DNA from: Betaproteobacteria bacterium
GTDB lineage: Bacteria; Pseudomonadota; Gammaproteobacteria; Burkholderiales; Burkholderiaceae_C
Length of the DNA: 19,925 bases
NCBI GenBank assembly: GCA_025354965.1
Contig: JANXLW010000152.1
Span: 1 to 19,925, forward strand
Direction of reading: 5' to 3'
The first letter of the stretch is position 1; each line of letters opens with the position of its first letter. The notes beneath the pieces were generated by a model. It did not search any database. It worked only from the letters and a program-made list of their open reading frames with translations, and was not told the DNA's origin. Position numbers and translations under genes: made by a program. Of the stretch, positions 14,221 through 19,925 are shown in pieces.

Positions 14221-15330
14221 TTACAAAGATTCTTTCAGGGCTTCCAGCATTTTCACGTTTTCGTCGGCGGTTCCGACAGTCACACGCAGGCAATTGGCCA
14301 GCAAAGGATGCATTTTGGAAACGTTCTTGACCAGCACCCTGTGCGCTCTCATGCCTTCAAAAGTTTTCTGCACATCGGCCACCCGCAGCAAAATCATATT
14401 GGCATCGCTGGGATAGGCGCGAACACCGGGCAAGTTCGCCAAGGCTTTGAAAATGATGGCGCGCTGCGCACGCAAATCAACAGCTTGGGCCTCAAATACC
14501 TGTTGATGCTCAAGTGCAAACAAAGCGCATTCACAGTTCAGTACGCTGACGTTATAGGGCGGGCGCACTTTATCGATCTCGGCGATCAAGGCTCTGGGAC
14601 CCATCATGTAACCCAGACGCACACCAGCCAAACCAAATTTGGAAAGTGTGCGCAACAGCAACACGTGGCTGTGACGGGTCAATCGATCAAGGTAACTCTT
14701 ACTGGAAAATGGCTGGTAGGCCTCGTCCATCACCACCAGACCGCCCTGCTCACCGGCGGCCAGAATAATGCTCTCTATCACCGTGTCATTCCACAAATTG
14801 GCGGTTGGGTTGTTGGGGTAGGCCAGGTAGGTGATGGAAGGTTTGTGTCGGGCAATGGCGGCCAGCATGGCGGGCTCGTCCAACTCAAAATCGGCGGTAA
14901 GAGCAACACCGTGGAACGCCATGCCCTGCAGTTGAGCGCTCATGGCGTACATGACAAAACCCGGCACCGGCGCAAGAATACTTGCCTGTTGTAAGTCGTT
15001 GACCACGCTCGGTGGCACATCGCAGGCGAGGGTCAACAGACTGATCAATTCATCGGAGCCGTTACCCAGCATGATGTCAAAGCCGTCAGGCATGCGGGCG
15101 TAAGCCGCCAGCGCGTGGCGCAGGTCGTTGACACGACCAGCAGGGTAGCGATTCAGCGCCAGCGCTCCCAGGCGCCGCCCAAGAGTAGCCTGCAGCTCGG
15201 GCGGCAATCGATGCGGGTTCTCCATCGCATCAAGTTTGATCATGCCAGCAGAGTCCTGAATCGCATAAGCGTGCATGGACTGGATGTCCTGGCGGATGCG
15301 TTGCATTTGGCGGGGTTTGACCGGGCTCAT
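14221..15330 (-). CDS. hisC: Histidinol-phosphate aminotransferase
   Basis: A 369-residue PLP-dependent class-II-like aminotransferase that converts imidazole acetol phosphate and glutamate to histidinol phosphate. The Schiff-base lysine is K231 in RTLSKFGLAGVRLGYM. D202 (VVMDEAYQPF) and N174 (YPNNPTANLW) contact the cofactor, and GNGSDELI (89-96) binds its phosphate. AMENPHRLP near residue 35 matches the N-terminal substrate lid. Its ATG overlaps the hisD stop (ATGA). Burkholderiales often carry a second hisC elsewhere; the one inside the his operon is the likely biosynthetic copy. Confidence 0.96.
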   Translation of the reverse strand: MSPVKPRQMQRIRQDIQSMHAYAIQDSAGMIKLDAMENPHRLPPELQATLGRRLGALALNRYPAGRVNDLRHALAAYARMPDGFDIMLGNGSDELISLLTLACDVPPSVVNDLQQASILAPVPGFVMYAMSAQLQGMAFHGVALTADFELDEPAMLAAIARHKPSITYLAYPNNPTANLWNDTVIESIILAAGEQGGLVVMDEAYQPFSSKSYLDRLTRHSHVLLLRTLSKFGLAGVRLGYMMGPRALIAEIDKVRPPYNVSVLNCECALFALEHQQVFEAQAVDLRAQRAIIFKALANLPGVRAYPSDANMILLRVADVQKTFEGMRAHRVLVKNVSKMHPLLANCLRVTVGTADENVKMLEALKESL

Positions 15331-16670
15331 TTGAGTTTGCGCATGACAGGTATCTGGGTCAAACGCAACTCCGCCGCCCGGGCGTGCGCCTGCAAGCCTT
15401 CGCCATAGGCCAGCTCAGCGGCAATGAGGCCCAGTGTTTGGGCCCCGGCCTGGCTCACTTCGATCAGGCTGGAGCGCTTCTGGAAGTCATAAACGCCCAG
15501 CGGAGAACTGAAGCGCGCGGTACCACTGGTGGGCAGCACGTGATTCGGTCCGGCGCAATAGTCACCCAGCGATTCGCTGGTGTAGGCGCCCAGAAAAATG
15601 GCGCCCGCATGCTTGAGCAAGGGCTCCCAGCGATGGGGATCACGGCTGCTGACCTCCAGATGTTCCGGCGCGATCGCGTTGCTGATCTGGCACGCCTCTT
15701 CCATGCTGCGCGTATGGATCAACGCGCCACGACCGGTGAGTGACTTGGCAATGATCTCGGCACGCGGCATGTCGTTAAGAAGGCGATCGATAGCGGCTTG
15801 CACCTGGTCGATGTAGGCCACATCAGGACACAGCAAAATGCTTTGTGCCAGCTCGTCGTGTTCAGCCTGGCTGAATAGATCCATCGCCACCCAGTCGGGT
15901 GGTGTTGTGCCATCCGCCAGTACCAGAATCTCGCTCGGGCCGGCAATCATGTCGATGCCAACGGTGCCAAAAACACGGCGCTTGGCGGCTGCCACGTAGG
16001 CGTTGCCGGGGCCGGTGATCTTGTCAACTTTAGGAATGGTTTGTGTGCCATAGGCAAGGGCCGCCACTGCCTGGGCGCCACCGATGGTGAACGCGCGGGT
16101 CACTCCGGCAACATGGGCGGCAGCCAGCACCAGCGCATTTTTGTCACCACCGGGAGTCGGAACCACCATGATAATTTCAGCAACCCCGGCCACGTGCGCC
16201 GGGATGGCGTTCATTAGCACCGACGAAGGATAGGCCGCTTTACCACCAGGCACATAAATTCCCACACGATCCAAGGGCGTGACTTTCTGACCCAACAGCG
16301 TGCCGTCTTCATCAAGATAGCTCCAGCTCTCGCCGTTAGCCTTTTTCTGCGCTTCGTGGTAGCTGCGCACGCGTTGTGCGGCGGCTTGCAGGGCGTCGCG
16401 CTGGGCTTGGGGGATAAGGTCGAACGCGGTCTTGAGCTCGACCTGGGTCAGCTCCAGCGCCGCCACCGAACTTGCGTCCAACTCGTCAAACCGCTTTGTG
16501 AAGTCCAGCAGAGCCGCATCGCCGCGCGCTTGGACATCCGCCAGTATGTCCGCCACCTTCTGTTCAATCGCGGCGTCGGCCTCTGCAGACCAATGCAGGC
16601 GCGTCTTGAATTCAGTGTCAAACGTGCTGCTGGCGGTCGACAGGCGGGCTGGGGAAACGATAAAACTCAT
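15327..16670 (-). CDS. hisD: Histidinol dehydrogenase
   Basis: A 447-residue zinc enzyme for the last two steps of histidine synthesis, oxidising histidinol to histidine with two NAD+. Catalytic E336-H337 lie in AIAPEHLEVSS. Zinc ligands are Q268 and H271 (FSQAEHDELAQS), D370 (ESLGDYCAGPNHVLPTSGTA) and H429 (GLQAHARAAE). The cofactor region KITGPGNAYVAAAKRRVFG and IDMIAGPSEILVLAD are intact. It is somewhat longer than the roughly 430 residues of many HisD proteins, mainly at the N-terminus. The start ATG 16670 has a weak ribosome binding site; the gap to hisG is 38 bases. Confidence 0.97.
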   Translation of the reverse strand: MSFIVSPARLSTASSTFDTEFKTRLHWSAEADAAIEQKVADILADVQARGDAALLDFTKRFDELDASSVAALELTQVELKTAFDLIPQAQRDALQAAAQRVRSYHEAQKKANGESWSYLDEDGTLLGQKVTPLDRVGIYVPGGKAAYPSSVLMNAIPAHVAGVAEIIMVVPTPGGDKNALVLAAAHVAGVTRAFTIGGAQAVAALAYGTQTIPKVDKITGPGNAYVAAAKRRVFGTVGIDMIAGPSEILVLADGTTPPDWVAMDLFSQAEHDELAQSILLCPDVAYIDQVQAAIDRLLNDMPRAEIIAKSLTGRGALIHTRSMEEACQISNAIAPEHLEVSSRDPHRWEPLLKHAGAIFLGAYTSESLGDYCAGPNHVLPTSGTARFSSPLGVYDFQKRSSLIEVSQAGAQTLGLIAAELAYGEGLQAHARAAELRLTQIPVMRKLK

Positions 16671-16708
16671 TGCGTTTTCTCAAATCAATTCTTGCATGCA
16701 ACGTCACG

Positions 16709-17383
16709 CTAGGCTCGCGAAAACGAATCTTTGCCAATGGCAGAAGCAAAGGCATCAATGATCCTGCGAATTGGCGCCTGCTTGAGTTTGAGGGCGGCCT
16801 GATTGACCACCAGACGCGAGCTGATGTCCATGATGTGCTCCACCTCGATCAAGTGATTGGCCCTGAGCGTGTTGCCGGTAGAGACCAGATCCACAATCGC
16901 ATCAGCCAGCCCTACCAGCGGTGCCAACTCCATGCTGCCGTAGAGTTTGATCAAGTCAACATGAACGCCTTTGGCGGCAAAAAATTCGCGCGCTATCGCC
17001 ACATATTTGGTGGCTACCGTAAGACGTGAACCCTGTTTCACGGCCGACGCATAGTCGAAATCTGCGCGCACTGCCACACTGATACGGCACTTGGCAATTT
17101 GCAGATCCAGCGGCTGGTACAAACCCTGGCTGCCGTGTTCCAGCAGAGTGTCTTTTCCGGTAATGCCCATGTCAGCACCGCCATACTGCACATAGGTGGG
17201 TACATCGGTAGCGCGCACCACCAACACCCGCACATCGCTTTGATTGGTAGCGAGGATGAGCTTGCGCGATTTTTCCGGGTCTTCCAGAACCTCAATACCT
17301 GCCGAGCAAAGCAGCGGTAAAGTTTCTTCGAAGATACGTCCTTTGGAAAGCGCGAGAGTAATCATGGTGGGCTGATTCGTCAT
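16709..17383 (-). CDS. hisG: ATP phosphoribosyltransferase, catalytic subunit (short form)
   Basis: A 224-residue enzyme for the committed step of histidine synthesis, joining ATP and PRPP. Motifs: ITLALSKGRIFEETLPLL near the N-terminus, GADMGITGKDTLLEHG, and the PRPP-binding loop DLVSTGNTLRANHL. At this length it lacks the C-terminal regulatory domain of long HisG (about 290-300 residues). Short HisG proteins need the HisZ subunit, which is not in this window. Start ATG 17383 overlaps the murA stop (ATGA); ATG 17365 is an alternative and would give MITLALSK. Confidence 0.96.
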   Translation of the reverse strand: MTNQPTMITLALSKGRIFEETLPLLCSAGIEVLEDPEKSRKLILATNQSDVRVLVVRATDVPTYVQYGGADMGITGKDTLLEHGSQGLYQPLDLQIAKCRISVAVRADFDYASAVKQGSRLTVATKYVAIAREFFAAKGVHVDLIKLYGSMELAPLVGLADAIVDLVSTGNTLRANHLIEVEHIMDISSRLVVNQAALKLKQAPIRRIIDAFASAIGKDSFSRA

Positions 17384-18645
17384 TTGATGCGTTCAATATC
17401 GGCACCCAGGCCACGCAACTTGGCCTCCATTTGATCGTAGCCACGGTCCAGATGGTAGATGCGGTCCACCACGGTTACACCGTCGGCCACCAGACCGGCG
17501 ATCACCAGACTGGCCGAAGCCCGCAAATCGGTCGCCATCACGGTGGCGCCCGACAGCCTGGACACACCTTGTAACACGGCCACCTTGCCATCAATCTGGA
17601 TGTTGGCGCCCAACCTGACCATTTCGTTGACGTGCATGAAGCGGTTCTCAAAAATGGTTTCAGTCACCTTGGCTGCGCCATGAGAAATGCAATTGAGTGC
17701 CATGAATTGCGCCTGCATATCAGTCGGAAAACCAGGGTACTCCGTGGTGCGAAAACTCTGCGCTTTCAGCCGACCCTGGGACTCGACACGGATACCGCCG
17801 GCAACTGCTGTGACTGTGGCTCCCGCATCGCGCAGTTTTTCCACCACAGCCTCCAGATGATCCATCCGGCCATGGCGCAAAATTACATCGCCACCAGTAG
17901 CCGCCACCGCACACAGAAAAGTACCGGCCTCAATCCGGTCGGCTACCACCTGGTGCTCGCAACCATGCAGCGTCTCCACCCCCTGAATACGAATACGGCT
18001 GGTGCCATGCCCTTCAATTTTTGCACCCATCTTGATCAACATTTCAGCCAAATCAGGAATTTCTGGCTCTTGCGCGGCATTCTCCAGAATGGTCTCTCCA
18101 TCGGCAAGTGCTGCTGCCATCAAAAAGTTTTCAGTACCGGTAACGGTAACCATGTCGGTGGCAATGCGAGCGCCCTTCAGGCGTGTCCAACCTCTGGGCA
18201 ATTTGGCGATCATGTAGCCATGCTCCACCACGATCTCGGCGCCCATCGCGCGCATACCCTTGATGTGCTGGTCGACTGGTCGCGTCCCTATGGCGCAGCC
18301 ACCCGGCAGAGACACTGTGGCCTCGCCAAAACGGGCCAGCAAGGGTCCCAGCGCCAACACCGAAGCCCGCATGGTTTTGACCAACTCGTAGGGCGCCTCA
18401 GGCGAGGACAACAAACCCGCGTCCACCGTGACCACACCAGTGTCGCTGCGTTCGGCGGCAACCCCCATGTTGCGAATCAGCTTGAGCATGGTGGAGACAT
18501 CCTGCAAGCGTGGCACATTGGCAAGCATCACTGGTTGCGCCGTCAGCAGGCAAGCGCATAGTTCTGGCAAGGCAGCATTTTTGGCGCCGGAGATCGAGAC
18601 CTCACCGTGTAGCTGGTGGCCGCCACGAATCAATAATTTGTCCAT
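17380..18645 (-). CDS. murA: UDP-N-acetylglucosamine 1-carboxyvinyltransferase
   Basis: A 421-residue cytoplasmic enzyme for the first committed step of peptidoglycan synthesis, moving enolpyruvate from PEP to UDP-GlcNAc. K22-N23 (SGAKNAALPEL) and the catalytic loop with C117 (LPGGCAIGTRPVDQHIKG) are at canonical numbers. Cysteine at 117 is the residue attacked by fosfomycin, so no Asp substitution of the resistant type is present. The two inside-out barrel repeats appear complete and length is normal. An AGGTG lies about ten bases before the start. It sits between ibaG and hisG and overlaps hisG by four bases. Confidence 0.97.
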   Translation of the reverse strand: MDKLLIRGGHQLHGEVSISGAKNAALPELCACLLTAQPVMLANVPRLQDVSTMLKLIRNMGVAAERSDTGVVTVDAGLLSSPEAPYELVKTMRASVLALGPLLARFGEATVSLPGGCAIGTRPVDQHIKGMRAMGAEIVVEHGYMIAKLPRGWTRLKGARIATDMVTVTGTENFLMAAALADGETILENAAQEPEIPDLAEMLIKMGAKIEGHGTSRIRIQGVETLHGCEHQVVADRIEAGTFLCAVAATGGDVILRHGRMDHLEAVVEKLRDAGATVTAVAGGIRVESQGRLKAQSFRTTEYPGFPTDMQAQFMALNCISHGAAKVTETIFENRFMHVNEMVRLGANIQIDGKVAVLQGVSRLSGATVMATDLRASASLVIAGLVADGVTVVDRIYHLDRGYDQMEAKLRGLGADIERIK

Positions 18646-18701
18646 AGTGTCGGTTCACCTGATCCAGAGGTAAAGGCTCGTGCGGCCGATTCGTTCATTG
18701 A

Positions 18702-18944
18702 TCATTGCGGCAGGGCAGCCCATTCGGCCGGTGTGTAAGTTTTCATCGACAGGGCGTGAACCTCATCGTTTTGCATTTTTGACCCCAGCGTGGCATACAC
18801 CATTTGATGGCGCTGAATGGCACGTCGACCTTCAAACGCCAGAGACACAATGGTGGCATACCAATGGCGGCCATCACCGGTCAGCGCAATGTGCTCACAA
18901 GCCAAGTTTGCGGCAATCAATTTTTTGATCTGGTCAGCAGTCAT
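18702..18944 (-). CDS. ibaG: BolA-family protein, IbaG type
   Basis: An 80-residue member of the BolA family, which in other bacteria binds monothiol glutaredoxin with a shared iron-sulfur cluster; IbaG is linked to acid stress in E. coli and lies next to murA there too. The core shows GDGRHWYATIVSLAFEGRRA (about 22-41) followed by IQRHQMVYATLG with the conserved His, and a C-terminal EVHALSMKTYTP segment. ATG 18944 is chosen because GGA lies seven bases upstream; an in-frame TTG at 18956 has no such support. It is 56 bases before murA. IbaG rather than BolA proper is inferred from length and position. Confidence 0.9.
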   Translation of the reverse strand: MTADQIKKLIAANLACEHIALTGDGRHWYATIVSLAFEGRRAIQRHQMVYATLGSKMQNDEVHALSMKTYTPAEWAALPQ

Positions 18945-18968
18945 ATCATCATCCAAAAATAAAACATC

Positions 18969-19475
18969 TCAGCTACGAATTTTGTAGCCAGTGCGAAGCA
19001 ACACCACCGCAACCGCACTCACCAAGACCAGGGCAATACCCACTACGCTCAAGCTCAGCCAGGGCGACACATCGCTTGCACCAAAAAAACCGTAGCGAAA
19101 ACCGTCAATCATGTAGAAAAAAGGATTCAGGTTGCTCACCTTTTGCCAAAAGGGCGGTAGTGAATGAATCGAGTAAAAAACACCGCTCAAAAAAGTCATG
19201 GGCATGACGACAAAATTTTGAAATGCCGCAAGTTGATCAAACTTTTCTGCCCACAGGCCTGCGATCAACCCCAAGGTACCCATCAGTGCAGCGCCCGTCA
19301 CGGCAAAGGTCACTATCCACAGCGGAGCAACAAAACTGACGTCGGTAAACAGCGCTGAAACCGCGAACACGCCCACTCCTACGATCAGACCCCGAATGAC
19401 AGACGCGCCCACATAGGCAACAAACCAATTCATGTAGGACAGCGGTGTGAGCATGAGAAACACCAGGTTGCCCAT
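18969..19475 (-). CDS. ABC-2 type transporter permease, N-terminal part missing
   Basis: The last 168 residues look like the C-terminal two thirds of an ABC-2 export permease (YadH-like). From GNLVFLMLTPLSYMNW, through YVGASVIRGLIVGVGVF, to FVVMPMTFLSGVFYSIHSLPPFWQ and FYMIDGFRYGFFG there are about five hydrophobic spans, ending VVLLRTGYKIRS. Complete relatives have roughly 85 more residues with the first membrane helices. Here the frame upstream of ATG 19475 continues for 73 codons without homology to a permease, and its only upstream start is a TTG at 19694. The partner ATPase gene expected upstream is not seen. It is either a broken gene or a contig chimera. Substrate unknown. Confidence 0.8.
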   Translation of the reverse strand: MGNLVFLMLTPLSYMNWFVAYVGASVIRGLIVGVGVFAVSALFTDVSFVAPLWIVTFAVTGAALMGTLGLIAGLWAEKFDQLAAFQNFVVMPMTFLSGVFYSIHSLPPFWQKVSNLNPFFYMIDGFRYGFFGASDVSPWLSLSVVGIALVLVSAVAVVLLRTGYKIRS

Positions 19476-19535
19476 GACCTGGCGATGATGAGCCTGTTGT
19501 CCGGCGATCTCCTGATGGACGGCGGGGGTGGACCC

Positions 19536-19571
19536 GAGGTTGAGGTGCCTCGTGGAGTTGAGGTGCTCCGT
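19536..19571. repeat. Two 18-base tandem copies
   Basis: Copy one (19536-19553) is GAGGTTGAGGTGCCTCGT and copy two (19554-19571) is GGAGTTGAGGTGCTCCGT; 14 of 18 positions agree, with an identical ten-base core GTTGAGGTGC. On the minus strand, in the permease frame, the unit codes for six residues (TEHLNS, TRHLNL). Confidence 0.7.
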
Positions 19572-19601
19572 TCTTGTGAGTGGGGAGACCTGAGGAGCAC
19601 C
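19562..19601. repeat. Eight-base inverted repeat with 24-base loop
   Basis: GGTGCTCC (19562-19569) and GGAGCACC (19594-19601) are perfect reverse complements separated by 24 bases. The left arm lies inside the second 18-base tandem copy. There is no T-run after either arm, so it does not look like a terminator. Confidence 0.6.
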
Positions 19602-19630
19602 GACCTTCGGCTGTGACCTAGCGACCGGAA

Positions 19631-19727
19631 CCTTTTGGGAGCTAGGGAACTCGGGCCTTTGAGAGGTGGCGAACTCAAGCTGTTGGAGGAGCAAACTCGA
19701 AGCCTTTGGGAGGAAGCAAACTCAAAG
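19631..19727. repeat. Degenerate tandem array, about four units of 22-25 bases
   Basis: Four successive units start at about 19631, 19656, 19681 and 19703 with lengths 25, 25, 22 and 25. Each has the pattern (C)CTTTGGGAGG followed by AACTC and a short purine run; the two rightmost share GCAAACTC. On the minus strand they encode repeated (E)FA or EF followed by Pro/Ser in different frames, because the 22-base unit shifts the frame. Recognised by eye; the array is imperfect. Confidence 0.55.
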
Positions 19728-19777
19728 AAACGTCTTTCTGTTCTGGCTTCATAGCTTCAGGTCTTTACTCTTCAAAA

Positions 19778-19924
19778 TTATCTCACACACTGAACAGCAC
19801 TCTTAAAACCAGTCATAGCATAAAGTCTGTAGCCGCGCTCAGGGGTGTCAAACAGCTCAAATTTCCCTATACCAAACTTGTGATTCCTGGACGAACTACT
19901 CCGGAATTCACACAACGTACATAC
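19778..19924 (-). CDS. Possible C-terminal end of an unidentified protein, entering from the window edge
   Basis: Forty-eight sense codons run from the edge to a TAA at 19780-19778, with no start codon before the late ATG in the segment YAMTGF. The sequence has a plausible folded-protein look (KFGIGKFELFDTPERGYRLY, then AMTGFKSAVQCVR at the end). I do not recognise a family. A frame of this length can be open by chance, so it is weak evidence for a gene; its interest is that it would explain the unrelated DNA beside the broken permease as the tail of a foreign gene. Confidence 0.25.
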   Translation of the reverse strand, partial: VCTLCEFRSSSSRNHKFGIGKFELFDTPERGYRLYAMTGFKSAVQCVR

Positions 19925-19925
19925 G

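Larger units (their letters stand above)
19476..19925. other. Unidentified, repeat-bearing sequence replacing the 5' part of the permease gene
   Basis: This 450-base stretch contains no gene I recognise. The part next to the permease (19536-19727) is made of short imperfect repeats. From 19741 on, base composition changes: 24 of 60 bases are G or C in 19741-19800 and 28 of 60 in 19801-19860, lower than the neighbouring genes appear to be. Only short frames are open: 25 codons at 19675-19752 (minus, MKPEQKDVSLSLLPPKG...) and 48 codons entering from the edge at 19778-19924 (minus). The 73 codons fused to the permease frame are rich in Gln, Pro and His. It may be a mobile-element end, a rearrangement or an assembly artefact. 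Confidence 0.6.

Noticed and set aside
17632..18561. 309-codon plus-strand frame opposite murA
   Set aside because: Antisense to murA, which has its catalytic residues at canonical positions; composition is that of a shadow frame.
19430..19678. 82-codon minus-strand frame overlapping the permease in another frame
   Set aside because: It is out of frame with the recognisable permease and its right half is the repeat cluster; no similarity and no convincing start.
1..19925. CRISPR arrays, defence islands, biosynthetic clusters, prophage genes
   Set aside because: I looked for regular direct repeats with spacers and for typical protein families and found none; the only repeats are the small cluster near 19.5-19.7 kb, which lacks CRISPR spacing.

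Overview
The window is a stretch of chromosome from a Gram-negative betaproteobacterium, most likely Burkholderiales, family Comamonadaceae (Rhodoferax/Polaromonas type). The reasons are the gene order (ibaG-murA-hisGDCBHAFIE-HIT-tatABC beside a DegS-type protease, petABC, sspAB), a short-form HisG, the sequence character of the proteins, and one intergenic element that resembles repeats I remember from Comamonadaceae. The genus is inferred, not shown.

Layout. Positions 1-4.25 kb, minus strand: petA-petB-petC (cytochrome bc1 complex), a hairpin that looks like a terminator, sspA-sspB (stringent starvation / ClpXP adaptor) and a tRNA-Thr(TGT). Positions 4.4-4.83 kb, plus strand: mscL. Positions 4.82-6.63 kb, minus strand: a Nif3-family metal protein and pdxA (vitamin B6 synthesis), translationally coupled. 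Positions 6.88-8.02 kb, plus strand: a membrane-anchored DegS-like protease. Positions 8.0-18.96 kb, minus strand: a long, tightly packed block read as ibaG, murA, hisG, hisD, hisC, hisB, hisH, hisA, hisF, hisI, hisE, a DUF4870-like membrane protein, a HIT protein, tatA, tatB, tatC. Several junctions in this block are ATGA or TGATG overlaps. It holds all histidine genes from hisG to hisE except those for HisZ and histidinol phosphatase.

Function. The block joins cell-wall precursor synthesis (MurA), histidine synthesis and Tat export. The Tat translocase would also be expected to insert the Rieske protein encoded by petA in the same window. SspA/SspB and the DegS-like protease belong to stress response and protein quality control.

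The right end is abnormal. An ABC-2 permease is recognisable only in its C-terminal two thirds, up to about 19478. From there to 19925 the DNA matches no part of a permease. It holds short tandem repeats, an inverted repeat, a lower G+C stretch and the possible end of an unidentified reading frame. This is either a real insertion or rearrangement, or a chimeric contig end. It is the most interesting place in the window. The rest is conserved core genome, and I do not see a new multi-gene system there.
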